NCBI RefSeq assembly: GCF_009873495.1
Contig: NZ_CP046703.1
Span: 2,914,001-2,978,000, forward strand
Reading direction: 5' to 3'
Source of the DNA: Nostoc sp. ATCC 53789
Lineage (GTDB): Bacteria > Cyanobacteriota > Cyanobacteriia > Cyanobacteriales > Nostocaceae
Length of the DNA stretch: 64,000 nucleotides
Position 1 is the stretch's first letter, and every line of letters begins with the position of its first letter. The notes beneath the pieces were generated by a model. The model did no database searches and had not been told where the DNA came from. It saw only the letters and a program-made list of their open reading frames with translations. Below are positions 32,821 through 42,289 of this stretch, in pieces. The position numbers and the translations under genes were made by a program.

Positions 32821-33542
32821 CAAAAACTGTCCCCACTACTTACCACTATGCCCATAGACTGAAGTCATAGATCGCTGACTTATCTAGAAAGCTGGGGATA
32901 TTGTCTATCAAAAATGATTTAGGATTTGCTATATAGACACGAAACGCTTAGATTAAGGAAGTTTGAGTCACTTTCAACTGAAATTTTACCGAAAAATTGG
33001 GTTTAAAGCCCCGTCTTTCTACGACGGCTTCCTTTCAATTAATTAGTGTACAAATATACTATACTAATGATAGTGGAAAGGTAATCAACCACTTAAAAAA
33101 CCTAGCAGTCGAAAGACAAAGCACTGAACCTTGATAATTAAATCTATGCGGTTCTACTGCATTGTTCTAGTTTCCTCCTAGCAGTAGGTAAAAGATTTAT
33201 AGGAGCTAGACGACTCAGATTTTTGAAACCATTTGTTTCAAAGTAAACAGGACTTGCAGCAATGCAACTAGGGTAGGGCATACCCAAAGTTAACGCTTGG
33301 GGAGAGTCCCACCTCTGGGCTAGGTAACGCAAGGAACCAAGTTTTAAGTGGTCTCGTTGAACCAAGAATCGCCGTCGATTTATCGCGGGGAGTGTCAAAT
33401 CCAGCATTCTCCATTAGTACCATTCTGACTCAACTAAAAATACTCACTTTGTCAGTTTGTCTATTTAGACTATGTTTGGTACATAAAATAAGAAGCCAGT
33501 CTAATATGAGCGGCTGTTATTCTACACTTGACATAAAGCATT
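32821..33542. other. 722-bp gene-free stretch with IS200/IS605-type remnant
   Basis: There is no intact gene. Most of it is the element described at 33001-33398; its left 180 bp (32821-33000) is AT-rich with no recognised signal. Frames within it are shadows of structured, non-coding sequence. Confidence 0.6.
33001..33398 (+). mobile_element. Decayed IS200/IS605-type element retaining a structured right end (possible omega RNA)
   Basis: At the left is a hairpin with arms aagccccgtc and gacggctt (33006-33030), like the subterminal hairpins recognised by Y1 transposases. At the right is an end of the form ggggagtgtcaa (33387-33398), preceded by a degenerate hairpin (gccgtcgatttatcgcgggg). Between about 33190 and 33370 are several short inverted blocks (tgaaaccatttgtttca, gggtagggcataccc, ttggggagagtcccacctct) typical of a folded RNA. 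No tnpA, tnpB or iscB gene remains. TnpB- and IscB/IsrB-type elements make guide RNAs from such regions (HEARO class for IsrB). Class assignment is by pattern memory only. Confidence 0.5.
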
Positions 33543-33809
33543 GTGAGTGCTAAAAGACGACTGCCAGAAACTATTGCCCATGTCAGAATCACCCGCCAAT
33601 CTTGGCAACACGGCTTCCTTGAGGGTGAAGTGAGTGCAGGTGAGTTTGAGTGGCATTTCCAGTGGCATTTTCGCCGGGGAGAACTTGCCGTCAAGCCTTC
33701 CCAAGGCCGCGCTTTAATCAAAGAACCCCTTGGTCGATTTTTGGAGCAACAAGATTATCAGCTAGAGCCTGGAGGAGATTATGCTTTTACTATTCGGGCG
33801 GAACTTTAA
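33543..33809 (+). CDS. DUF3146 family protein
   Basis: An 88-residue conserved cyanobacterial protein, recognised by ITRQSWQHGFLEGEVSAGEF, WHFQWHFRRGEL and GRALIKEPLGRFLEQQDYQL. A GTG start at 33543 fits the family length. Function unknown; the small beta-rich, aromatic protein is nearly ubiquitous in cyanobacteria. A palindromic repeat follows 18 bp after the stop. Confidence 0.9.
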   Translation: MSAKRRLPETIAHVRITRQSWQHGFLEGEVSAGEFEWHFQWHFRRGELAVKPSQGRALIKEPLGRFLEQQDYQLEPGGDYAFTIRAEL

Positions 33810-33826
33810 AAGTTAGGAGTTAGGGG

Positions 33827-33846
33827 AGACGCGATTAATCGCGTCT
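33827..33846. repeat. Perfect 20-bp palindrome with flanking gttaggagttagg unit
   Basis: The palindrome agacgcgattaatcgcgtct is flanked on the left by gttaggagttagg and on the right by gtgcaggagtta. The same composite, in opposite orientation, occurs at 61565-61584. It could act as a hairpin terminator for the DUF3146 gene. Confidence 0.85.
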
Positions 33847-33871
33847 GTGCAGGAGTTAACGATGTCATTCC

Positions 33872-34327
33872 TCACTCTTGACTGCTGAGTGTTGATTCTG
33901 TGAGGCGGTTTAAGTATCTTTCGATTAAGAGAATGGCAACAATGTCATCTATCGGTCTTGGAGGCTGTCGTAGACCTTGTGGCAATAGCTTTGTTAGCCC
34001 TTTGGGTGGGAACATTTGCCAATAGCGATCGCGTGCTTCTAAGGTTGTATATCGCTCATCCACTAAAATAATACTCAGAGGTTCTGTCAATTCCTGATAC
34101 AATTTCTGTCTCCACTGCTTGGCTGTAGTTTGGTCGCCCATCACCATCAAGGAGATCGGAAACTTTTGACGCAGTGTTTCAATGGTAGCGATCGCCTCTT
34201 TTGCTAGCACAACCTGATGATAATACAATTGCCGATCCAGTCCCATCACCGCTAAACCACACTTATCTCGACCTGGATCAAACCCCAATATGACTGGTTG
34301 CGTTGGCGAAAATTCGCGTAAAGTCAT
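33872..34327 (-). CDS. YqgF/RuvX-like RNase H-fold nuclease
   Basis: A 151-residue protein of the RNase H-fold YqgF/RuvX superfamily: ILGFDPGRDKCGLAV with the first catalytic Asp, LVDERYTTLEARDRYW with the acidic second motif, and a C-terminal RPIDDIVAILLIERYL with the last Asp. YqgF proteins process the 5' end of pre-16S rRNA or act on Holliday junctions. Cyanobacteria usually carry a canonical RuvX as well, so this may be the second, cyanobacterial form. Its 115-bp upstream spacer leads to the DUF3084 gene on the same strand. Confidence 0.85.
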   Translation of the reverse strand: MTLREFSPTQPVILGFDPGRDKCGLAVMGLDRQLYYHQVVLAKEAIATIETLRQKFPISLMVMGDQTTAKQWRQKLYQELTEPLSIILVDERYTTLEARDRYWQMFPPKGLTKLLPQGLRQPPRPIDDIVAILLIERYLNRLTESTLSSQE

Positions 34328-34442
34328 AAGAAATTAAAAATAAAAATTAAGAATTAGAAATCAATAAATGCAATCACAGCAACTATTTTGACTGCTGTTG
34401 AATATGTTTAAATCTTACTAATAACAGTGTGCAAATAATGTT

Positions 34443-35933
34443 TTAAGTACTAAAAATAATTTTTCCGTTGACTATTGCTACTAATTTTACTCTCAATGGC
34501 CCGGCTGTATAAGTGTCCTCTGCTGCGATCGCTTTGATTTCTAAGGGTTGATTATACTGTCTTAATTGGGCGACAAAGCGCAAGAAAGTCCCCTCTACTT
34601 GCACATCTTCGACAATTCCGGCATTACGAGCCCGAAATTGGGAAGCAGAAATTAGTATTTCCAAGCGCTGCTGTAACTGATAAGATGTCATGGTTTTGGA
34701 ATCGGCACTAGTTGTAGCTAGGACTGCGCCTCCCGAAAAAACCAATTGATTTCGCGCTGTATCGGCGAAAAACTCTATCTGCTTTTCTCCCCTGACGTAA
34801 TTACCAGCCGAGAAAATTCGCACCACATATTCTTGACCATCGCTAATCTGCTTGCTCAATTGGTCAATCCTATCCTGAGTCACGCGCAGTAGCTCTACAT
34901 TGGCAGGATTTGCCCCAGGCTCACTTAATTCGAGGTTGGCGTTGCGATTGGCTTCTTGTAAAAGTTGTACCACTGCCCGACGAGCCGCAGCAGGTTGGGT
35001 AACACGAATTACAGCAGCAGACAAAACTTGACCGCGAACTAAGGCCAACTTACCTAGACGCAGGTCGCGGTAAGACTGATAATATTTTTCCAGCCTGGCA
35101 ACTTCTAGTTCTAGTTGCTCTTGTTGCGCTTCCAATTCTTTCAGGCGGGATTCCCGTTTGGCAATCACTTCCTCTCGTGCTGCAACTTCTACATTACGCT
35201 TTTGAATCAATTGATCGAGTTGGCCAATTTTTTTATCGCGTTGTTCTATGGCTTCTTGACGGTTAGCCAGTTCGCGATCGCGTTTTTCAATAGCTGTTTT
35301 GGCTTCGTCGATGGCTTTTTTCGCTTCAGCGTACAGTCGTTGTCGTTCTGTCTTCAGTAGTTCAACTGCCGCCTGTAGCTCTTTCCTCTGATTAGAAACA
35401 CTTTGCAACTCAGCTATGGCCTTTTGGTACTGAGTTACAACTTGTCCTAGCTGACCTTGAGTGCGTTGGAGTTGAGTTTGAGTTTGAGCTTGTTGACTAA
35501 TGGTGCGGTTCAACTGAGCTTGTGTTTGGAGTTGTTTGGCATTTGCTGCCTGTAAAGACTGATTAATTGCCTGTAAGTCTTGTTGTGCTTTTGCTTGGGC
35601 AATTCTTGCTTGATTTAGCTCACTTTCTACCTGACTTTTCTGAGTTTCTGCGGTTTTTAGCTGTTCCCGCTTCTGTCTGAGGTCTGTTTGAATATCTTCT
35701 AATTCAAAAACTCCCTTTCGCAAACCTTCATCGGCAGCGAATAAAATTCCTAGCGTTGATGCTGAAATCAAACCGCCCGTAAAAATAGTTACCACTACAG
35801 CAGTATTTTTCGGACGAAGCTTAAAAAGTGAGAGGCGGGCTTTGCCAACTCGTGTGCCGATGCGATCGCCCACGGTGGCAATTACGCCTCCCAGAATTAA
35901 AATTGCTGCGATGAGGATGTATCCGGTGGTCAT
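34443..35933 (-). CDS. DUF3084 coiled-coil membrane protein
   Basis: A 496-residue protein with two N-terminal membrane helices (about 3-23 and 46-68), then a ~220-residue coiled coil rich in Gln, Ala, Lys and Glu (about 75-290; for example LQEANRNANLELSEPGAN follows it), and a C-terminal globular domain (SAGNYVRGEKQIEFFADTA onward). The arrangement and the RLSLFKLRPKNTAVVVTIF block identify DUF3084, a family found throughout cyanobacteria with no established function. Likely a membrane-anchored scaffold. Confidence 0.9.
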   Translation of the reverse strand: MTTGYILIAAILILGGVIATVGDRIGTRVGKARLSLFKLRPKNTAVVVTIFTGGLISASTLGILFAADEGLRKGVFELEDIQTDLRQKREQLKTAETQKSQVESELNQARIAQAKAQQDLQAINQSLQAANAKQLQTQAQLNRTISQQAQTQTQLQRTQGQLGQVVTQYQKAIAELQSVSNQRKELQAAVELLKTERQRLYAEAKKAIDEAKTAIEKRDRELANRQEAIEQRDKKIGQLDQLIQKRNVEVAAREEVIAKRESRLKELEAQQEQLELEVARLEKYYQSYRDLRLGKLALVRGQVLSAAVIRVTQPAAARRAVVQLLQEANRNANLELSEPGANPANVELLRVTQDRIDQLSKQISDGQEYVVRIFSAGNYVRGEKQIEFFADTARNQLVFSGGAVLATTSADSKTMTSYQLQQRLEILISASQFRARNAGIVEDVQVEGTFLRFVAQLRQYNQPLEIKAIAAEDTYTAGPLRVKLVAIVNGKIIFST

Positions 35934-36101
35934 CTTTAGCTACCGAAATCCTTCCAGATACAGCCTACTACTTTTAAGCATTGTCTGCGGAGAAGTGGAA
36001 GTTGGCAATAGCTGAAATTATTCAATTTTAGATTTACCTCTAGCTATTAGTGTCATCTTTCAAAATAGAACACGCGCCGATTCCCCTTTCTCCGATTGAT
36101 T

Positions 36102-36773
36102 TTATGTGAATTGCCTACTTAAGGTAACAGGTTTATGCACAGTAATCTTCTTTTTGTGGATAGAAATCATCTTTTTCTCACGCAAATCCCCTAGTAGCCT
36201 AGTAACGGTAACACGAGTTGAACCAATTGCTTCTGCGATCGCCTGATGAGATAACTTCAGATCAATAGTGATCCCATCAGCACAAGGAACGCCAAAATCC
36301 CGACAAAGAATTAACAAAAAACTCACCAACCTAGAACCCATATCTCGGTGAGCGAGAGTTTCAATCATCATCTCTGTCTGTAAAATGCGCGAAGAAAGAC
36401 CCCGCAGCATTAACATTGATAATTCTGGATTTTCCTTGAGTGCTTGCTCTACTTGTTCAATTGGGGCTGACAGTAATTCCACAGGGGTAAATGCAACCGC
36501 ATGGTAAAACCTATCCGACTTATTTCCTGTCAGCAATGACAAAACACCAAAAACACTATTTTCCCGAAGCAATGCTACTGTTATTTCCTCTCCTGCCTCG
36601 TACACCCTAGAAAGTTTAACAGCACCTTTCAAAAGAAAATAAACTCGTTCGGCAGGATCGCCAGGAAAAAAGATCGTTTTATTGCGTTCAAACGTTTCCA
36701 CAACTGGCGGAAACGCCCCGGTCGCCATCTGACGAAATACATTTGCTAGGGCTTTATCTTGTGTCACGATCAT
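36102..36773 (-). CDS. ntcA: Global nitrogen regulator NtcA
   Basis: A 223-residue CRP-family activator and repressor that senses 2-oxoglutarate and controls nitrogen assimilation and heterocyst development. The effector domain includes [20 protein letters not shown] and the helix-turn-helix is [20 protein letters not shown]; the protein ends SRQFT. I chose ATG 36773 ([13 protein letters not shown]), which gives the conserved length; the frame extends six codons upstream through the purine-rich ribosome-binding region (aggggaagggag). A perfect NtcA box lies ~90 bp upstream, consistent with known autoregulation of ntcA. Confidence 0.98.
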
Positions 36774-37152
36774 CTCCCTTCCCCTACCCAATGCCGGAAA
36801 AACAAAAACTGATTACCTAAGAATACACCCGAAAAATGAATAAAGCACCGTCAACCTTTCTGTACTTTCCTATACTCAAACTAATCGCTTCATAACTGTT
36901 TGTTTATAATGATACATAATTGTTGATCCTTTCAGCTACTAATTGTTGATAAGTAGTTCCAATAACTGTATTAAAAAGGGTTTTTTAAAGAACAAATAAA
37001 GATATCTTGAGAAAATCTTTAGGAAAAATCAAGATTTTTGTCATAGCAAACACCCTTCTCAATATTCATTTTTGCAAATCCTGTATAAAACAAAGACAAA
37101 CGTGCCTCAGATTCTAGTATGCTCCTAATGATCGATCGCATTAACAATTTCT
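36774..37152. promoter_or_regulatory. Divergent ntcA/fabI intergenic region
   Basis: A 379-bp gene-free spacer that must hold the ntcA promoter(s) on the minus strand and the fabI promoter on plus. Besides the NtcA box it is AT-rich (aaaaagggttttttaaag near 36974) with no other recognised site. A second, degenerate half-match (tgtattcttaggtaat on the minus strand, about 36814-36829) lies closer to ntcA. Confidence 0.6.
36862..36875 (-). promoter_or_regulatory. NtcA-binding site (GTA-N8-TAC) upstream of ntcA
   Basis: GTA at 36862-36864 and TAC at 36873-36875 are separated by exactly eight bases. On the minus strand the box is followed, after 19 bases, by an AT-rich tattcat that could be the -10 element; NtcA-activated promoters place the -10 about 22 bases after the box. 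The distance to the ntcA ATG is 89 bp. Confidence 0.7.
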
Positions 37153-37929
37153 ATGCTGAATCTGACTGGAAAAAATGCTCTTGTTACAGGTATTGCCAAT
37201 AACCGCTCGATCGCCTGGGGCATCGCCCAACAGCTGCATAAAGCCGGAGCAAACCTGGGTATTACCTACCTGCCGGATGAACGCGGCAAAATGGAGAAAA
37301 AAGTTGCGGAGTTGGTAGAACCCCTCAACCCAAGCTTATTTCTTCCTTGTAATGTCCAAGATGAAGAACAGATTCAATCTACCTTTGAGACAATTCGTGA
37401 GCAATGGGGGAAGCTAGACATTCTCATCCATTGTCTGGCCTTTGCCAGTAAAGACGATTTAAGTGGAGACTTTAGCCAAACCTCTCGTTCTGGCTTCAAC
37501 ACTGCCTTAGAAATCAGTACCTACTCGCTGGTGCAGTTAAGTGGTGCAGCGAAACCTTTGATGACTGAGGGAGGTAGTATCGTCACGCTGACATATTTAG
37601 GCGGTGTTAGAGCAATTCCTAACTACAACGTTATGGGAGTTGCGAAAGCAGGATTAGAAATGAGCGTGCGTTACCTAGCTGCTGAACTAGGGCCGCAAAA
37701 TATCCGCGTCAATGCCATCTCCGCAGGCCCCATCCGCACCTTAGCATCTTCAGCAGTTGGTGGAATTTTGGATATGATCCATCATGTCGAAGAAGTAGCT
37801 CCCCTGCGCCGTACTGTCACTCAGCTAGAAGTGGGTAATACTGCCGCTTTCTTATGTAGTGATTTGTCCAGTGGTATTACCGGACAAGTTCTATATGTAG
37901 ATGCAGGATATGAAATTATGGGAATGTAA
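37153..37929 (+). CDS. fabI: Enoyl-[acyl-carrier-protein] reductase (NADH)
   Basis: A 258-residue short-chain dehydrogenase that catalyses the last reduction of type II fatty acid elongation. It has the FabI-type nucleotide site GIANNRSIAWGIA, the region HCLAFASKDDL and the active-site pattern YxxxxxxK in YNVMGVAKAGLE (Tyr and Lys), followed by RVNAISAGPIRTLAS. Length is normal for FabI. Divergent from ntcA. A hairpin STRR separates it from hisB. Confidence 0.96.
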   Translation: MLNLTGKNALVTGIANNRSIAWGIAQQLHKAGANLGITYLPDERGKMEKKVAELVEPLNPSLFLPCNVQDEEQIQSTFETIREQWGKLDILIHCLAFASKDDLSGDFSQTSRSGFNTALEISTYSLVQLSGAAKPLMTEGGSIVTLTYLGGVRAIPNYNVMGVAKAGLEMSVRYLAAELGPQNIRVNAISAGPIRTLASSAVGGILDMIHHVEEVAPLRRTVTQLEVGNTAAFLCSDLSSGITGQVLYVDAGYEIMGM

Positions 37930-37934
37930 GATAA

Positions 37935-38032
37935 TTTGGGCATAGGGCATTAGGCATTGGGCATTGAGTATTAGTAAAATTCTTGCCCATTAGTCATTCC
38001 CTCCCCATTCGCCATTCCCCATTCCCCATTCC
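37935..38032. repeat. Hairpin STRR between fabI and hisB
   Basis: Heptamer-like units gggcattaggcattgggcat (from about 37938) face cccattcgccattccccatt (from about 38004). The array runs up to the hisB start codon (cccaATG), so no ordinary ribosome-binding site is visible there. Confidence 0.85.
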
Positions 38033-38034
38033 CA

Positions 38035-38670
38035 ATGCAAATTAGCAAAGTTAATTCAAACTACGACCAGTCAACTAAAACCCCTCGGATTGCCACTGTT
38101 CACCGTACTACTGGTGAAACTGATGTACAAGTTACCATCAATCTCGATGGTAGAGGAACTTGTACGGCAGCAACAGGCATTCCGTTTTTGGATCACATGT
38201 TGCATCAAATTGCCTCCCACGGGCTGATTGATATAGATGTCCAAGCCAAAGGAGACTGGGAAATTGATGACCATCACACCAACGAAGATGTAGGCATTAC
38301 TTTAGGCCAAGCTTTCAACCAAGCACTAGGCGACAGAAAAGGTATTGTCCGTTTTGGTAATTTTCTTGCGCCATTGGATGAAGCTTTAGTTCAGGTAGCG
38401 CTAGACTTTTCGGGACGGCCTCACCTCAGCTACGGCTTGCAAATTCCTACCCAGCGCGTAGGCACTTATGACACCCAACTCGTGCGCGAATTCTTTGTAG
38501 CATTGGTGAATCATAGCCAAATGACGCTGCACATTCGGCAACTGGATGGCATTAATTCCCACCACATCATAGAGGCGACATTTAAAGCCTTTGCAAGAGC
38601 AACACGTCTAGCAGTGGAGATTGACCCCCGTCGTGCTGGTCTAATTCCCAGTTCTAAAGGCGTTCTCTAA
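38035..38670 (+). CDS. hisB: Imidazoleglycerol-phosphate dehydratase
   Basis: A 211-residue monofunctional HisB, which dehydrates imidazole glycerol phosphate in histidine synthesis. Metal-binding histidine motifs are [22 protein letters not shown] and [11 protein letters not shown] / [12 protein letters not shown]. The N-terminal extension ([12 protein letters not shown]) is short, as in other cyanobacteria. The start abuts an STRR, so translation initiation may depend on it or on coupling with fabI. Confidence 0.97.
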   Translation: MQISKVNSNYDQSTKTPRIATVHRTTGETDVQVTINLDGRGTCTAATGIPFLDHMLHQIASHGLIDIDVQAKGDWEIDDHHTNEDVGITLGQAFNQALGDRKGIVRFGNFLAPLDEALVQVALDFSGRPHLSYGLQIPTQRVGTYDTQLVREFFVALVNHSQMTLHIRQLDGINSHHIIEATFKAFARATRLAVEIDPRRAGLIPSSKGVL

Positions 38671-38810
38671 AAGTTGTCAAAAGGGGCATTAGTTATTTCC
38701 CCTCTAGTCTCCCATCCCCAATAATTGACACACGGCTTGGTGATGGTTATTATCAGCCTACTAGGTAATTTTTAATTAATACCAAGCTGGTAATTAGCGG
38801 TTGAACCAAG

Positions 38811-39794
38811 ATGAAGTCTGTTGCAGATGACCCTGATTCTCAACTTAATACGGCAGACACTCCGCCAGTAGTCCTAACTTCTGAGTTGCGAAAAGTCTAT
38901 CGCACTGGTTTTTGGCTAAATCAAAAAGTCGTATCTCTCAAAAACTGTTCTTTAACGGTTTACAAAGGCGAAACCTTTGGGTTGCTAGGGCCAAACGGTG
39001 CTGGTAAAACCACCCTTTTAAAATTGTTGCTGGGAATTATTCATCCCACTTCTGGACGGGGATTGTTATTGGATAAGCCTATAGGCGATCGCAGTGTTAA
39101 GCAACATATCGGCTATTTGCCAGAAAATCCCTATTTGTATGACTATCTCACTGGCTGGGAATTTTTGCAGCTAGCTGCCGGACTATTCCAAATTCCCCAA
39201 AGTGTCCAACGCCAACGCATTCCCCAACTGCTGGAATTGGTGGGTTTATCCCAAGCTGATGCTCGTAAAAAACTTTTACGCCGCTATTCAAAAGGAATGC
39301 TACAGCGTGTTGGTATGGCACAGGCGCTAATTAACGAGCCAGATTTGGTTTTTCTGGATGAACCCATGTCCGGTCTCGATCCGGTGGGACGTTACCAAAT
39401 GCGGGAAATCATCCTGGCACTAAAAGCTGCTGGAAAGACGATTTTCTTTAATAGCCATGTTCTTAGTGAAGTAGAGCAGATTTGCGATCGCATTGCCATC
39501 CTTGCTCAAGGTGAACTAATTTGCTCTGGTTCCCTTAATGAGCTTTTAGGCGTAGACAACACATATTATGTAAAAGGTCAAGGTGGTGACTGGGAAATTC
39601 TCAAAAAATGGATACCCACTCTCAGATTTGAACCTGATGGTTCCTGGCAAGGTACACTACAAGACGATTACTATGATTTCCTCGCTAGTGTTCGTCTGAT
39701 GGAAGGTAAAATTATTGCCATGAACTTGTCGCGTTACTCCCTAGAAGAGTTTTTTATTCAACAAATTCAAAGAAAAAATAACTCAGTTAATTAA
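38811..39794 (+). CDS. ABC transporter ATP-binding protein
   Basis: A 327-residue ABC-2-type ATPase: Walker A GPNGAGKTTLLKLL, Q-loop near YLPENPYLYDYL, signature YSKGMLQRVGMAQAL, Walker B LVFLDEPMSGLDP and switch His in FFNSHVLSEVEQI. The C-terminal ~80 residues after the ATPase domain are typical of drug or polysaccharide exporters. No permease gene is adjacent, so its partner is elsewhere. It lies 534 bp before the exopolysaccharide locus on the same strand; a link is possible but unproven. Confidence 0.92.
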   Translation: MKSVADDPDSQLNTADTPPVVLTSELRKVYRTGFWLNQKVVSLKNCSLTVYKGETFGLLGPNGAGKTTLLKLLLGIIHPTSGRGLLLDKPIGDRSVKQHIGYLPENPYLYDYLTGWEFLQLAAGLFQIPQSVQRQRIPQLLELVGLSQADARKKLLRRYSKGMLQRVGMAQALINEPDLVFLDEPMSGLDPVGRYQMREIILALKAAGKTIFFNSHVLSEVEQICDRIAILAQGELICSGSLNELLGVDNTYYVKGQGGDWEILKKWIPTLRFEPDGSWQGTLQDDYYDFLASVRLMEGKIIAMNLSRYSLEEFFIQQIQRKNNSVN

Positions 39795-40328
39795 TTTCGT
39801 TACCAAATACTCAATTCTAAATTTGTTTGGGCAACGTATATACGTGGTATCTTTTTACAGAATAACCTTAAATTTCAGCCTTTTTGAGTTTGTCTTTGCT
39901 CAATCCAACTCACAAACAACTAAATTCCCACCTTTTTCAAGGTTATTTGTAGTTAATCAATAATGGAGTTCATAATTTTTGCAAAAATTACTACTAATAG
40001 AATATTTAGAATCACAGTTTAAGTGTCATTAAATTGACTTTGGTAGAAATGGGTTATTCGTAAGTACCTCTTTACATAACAGACAATTTTTATATAAACT
40101 GCGTTTATTTGCGTAAGTCATATATTTTTTGAGAATCCCCATATTCAAGTTTGCTCAACTTTAAAATAACTTCACTAAAAATTCAAATTTAAGAAACAAA
40201 TTTCCTCCGGAAAATTACACTTTTCGGGGAAAATAAGAGTGTTGGGGAACTTGAATACTTAGGTATAGTCAAAATAAAAATGTTTAGACAGTACTTTATT
40301 AATCGTAGTTTCAGAATCTAAGGTAAAT
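39795..40328. other. AT-rich 534-bp spacer upstream of the EPS export gene
   Basis: I see no gene. An imperfect inverted repeat near 40200-40236 (tttcctccggaaaa facing ttttcggggaaa) lies about 95 bp before the export gene and could be regulatory. The rest shows no recognised site. Confidence 0.5.
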
Positions 40329-41804
40329 ATGCTTAACACAAGTTTGTTTAAATTCAAATTCCTAACTCAGCCAGTTGTGGGTGTGGCTTTGTTAAGTGCT
40401 GTCAATGTCGCTGTGACATTTGCGAGTCTAGCTCAGGGACAACCATTACCACCAACTACACAAACACCAAGCACACAAACACAATTAGATACTAATTATT
40501 CATTAGGAGGCGGCGATCGCATCCGGGTAAATGTATTTGAAGTACCTGAATATACAGGAGAATACCAAGTTCCCCCAGGTGGAGCAATCAACCTACCTTT
40601 AATTGGCAGTGTGTCAGTCCTCGGTCTAACAACTGAACAGGCTGCTGACGAAATTGCTAGAAGATATGCTCGCTTCCTCAAACGTCCCTTAATCTCAGTC
40701 AATCTGTTATCGCCTCGTCCCATCAATGTTTTCGTTGCCGGAGAAGTGACACGTCCAGGAGCTTACACTCTTAGCTTGAGCGGAGGCGCGGGAGATAATC
40801 CAGGTGTGCAATACCCCACTGTATTAGCCGCATTGACAACAGCACAGGGCGTAACCTTGGCTGCGGATGTGAGTCAAATTCAATTAAGGCGTAAAATAGG
40901 ACGTTCTTCAGAGCAAGCCGTTAGCGTCAATTTGAAGGAACTCATTCAAACGGGGAGGTTATCACAGGATATTACCTTGCGTGATGGAGACACCATAGTT
41001 GTACCAACAGCAACCAACTTCAACGTGGCAGAATCTCGTAATATATTTGCATCTAACTTTGCTGCCAGCCAAACCACGCCTCGCACGGTAACAATTATCG
41101 GTGAAGTTAATCGTCCCGGTTCGTATCTTGTCACCCCAGCCAGCACAGATGCTCAGGGGGGCGCAGCAACTAACAGTGGTACTGCTAATCCCAATGGTCT
41201 ACCAAATGTGACACGGGTTATCCAACTAGCAGGGGGAATTACAGCACAGGCTGATGTTCGTAATCTCAGGCTACGTCGACTTACAAGAACTGGCTCAGAA
41301 CAGGCTATAGATATTAACCTTTGGCAACTATTGCAGAGTGGCGATGCTAGTCAAGACATCATCGTGCAAGACGGAGATACGATTGTTATTCCGACGGCAA
41401 CTGAGATTAACCCCGCAGAAGCTACTCAATTAGCTACCACTACTTTGTCTCCTACACGCATTCAAGTTGGCGTGGTAGGTGAAGTTAAAAAACCAGGGTT
41501 AACAGATGTTCAGCCGAATAGCTCTTTAAATCAAGCTATACTGGCAGCTGGCGGATTTAATGATGCCAGAGCTAGTAGCAGTGCTGTTGATTTGATTCGC
41601 CTCAACCCTAACGGTTCTGTCACTAAACGCATAGTAAAAGTGGATTTTTCTGCTGGCATTAATGAGCAAACTAATCCCATACTCCGCAATAATGATGTTG
41701 TGGTAGTTAACCGATCGGGTTCCGCTAAGACTGGCGATACCATAAACACTATAACTGGTCCTCTCGGTGTTATCTTTAATCTTCTGAACTTGTTCGGACT
41801 CTAG
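40329..41804 (+). CDS. Polysaccharide export protein (Wza/SLBB family)
   Basis: A 491-residue outer-membrane-type export protein. After a signal peptide (about 1-36, ending ASLAQGQ) comes a polysaccharide export domain (YSLGGGDRIRVNVFEVPEYTG), followed by three SLBB-like units, each with a VFVAGEVTRPGAY / VTIIGEVNRPGSY / VGVVGEVKKPGLT strand. Such proteins form the channel through which Wzy-type polysaccharides leave the cell, working with a Wzc-like kinase (here 44424-46670). No lipobox cysteine is visible in the signal peptide. First gene of the EPS region. Confidence 0.93.
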   Translation: MLNTSLFKFKFLTQPVVGVALLSAVNVAVTFASLAQGQPLPPTTQTPSTQTQLDTNYSLGGGDRIRVNVFEVPEYTGEYQVPPGGAINLPLIGSVSVLGLTTEQAADEIARRYARFLKRPLISVNLLSPRPINVFVAGEVTRPGAYTLSLSGGAGDNPGVQYPTVLAALTTAQGVTLAADVSQIQLRRKIGRSSEQAVSVNLKELIQTGRLSQDITLRDGDTIVVPTATNFNVAESRNIFASNFAASQTTPRTVTIIGEVNRPGSYLVTPASTDAQGGAATNSGTANPNGLPNVTRVIQLAGGITAQADVRNLRLRRLTRTGSEQAIDINLWQLLQSGDASQDIIVQDGDTIVIPTATEINPAEATQLATTTLSPTRIQVGVVGEVKKPGLTDVQPNSSLNQAILAAGGFNDARASSSAVDLIRLNPNGSVTKRIVKVDFSAGINEQTNPILRNNDVVVVNRSGSAKTGDTINTITGPLGVIFNLLNLFGL

Positions 41805-41970
41805 TTTTAGACACAGATGCAAATTGGGGGCGTTGGTTAAACTTCTCCGTCCCCAAAATTACAATATATATATAGTCAAAAAGATTGCTCTTGGTGTATT
41901 CCCTTGCGAGAGAGCAATATTCATCTCTCTTGAACTGTCCTCCACAATAACCACCTCTTTTATTAACTGA

Positions 41971-42037
41971 ACTTACGCACTCAAAACAAGAAAGCTCGAT
42001 CCCTCTTAAAAAAAGCGAGTCTCTCTTACGCGTAAGT
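41971..42037. repeat. Short inverted-repeat element (acttacgc ends)
   Basis: Eight-base ends acttacgc (41971-41978) and gcgtaagt (42030-42037) bracket 51 bp containing agctcgatccctcttaaaa. From memory, acttacgc/gcgtaagt termini are frequent on Nostoc MITEs and insertion sequences, so this is likely a remnant. Confidence 0.4.
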
Positions 42038-42289
42038 ATTAGTTAAATTACAGCAGTTGCCAGTAAATGAAATACACTTCTCCCCAACGCTTTCCAGATA
42101 CTCTTATTTGACCATAGGATAAGACAATACTAGAGTACATAATAAATTCTTTATATTTTATACTAAATTTTATAAAAGTCTAAGCCTTATTACTGAGCTT
42201 CAAATTCCGTAAACCGAAAGCTATCACTGAAGTTTCTGAATTTGTCATTGATATACCCTTTAAAACTTTGTTTTAGTTACTCTGATTTT

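Noticed and set aside
33144-33407. 87-codon minus-strand frame in the IS200/IS605-type remnant
   Set aside because: It overlaps the structured non-coding part and resembles no transposase or nuclease domain.
33470-33721. Minus-strand frames opposite the DUF3146 gene
   Set aside because: They are antisense shadows of a clearly recognised family.
38811-39794. Assigning the ABC ATPase to the EPS exporter
   Set aside because: No permease nearby, and the EPS locus already has a Wzx flippase; a 534-bp gap separates them.
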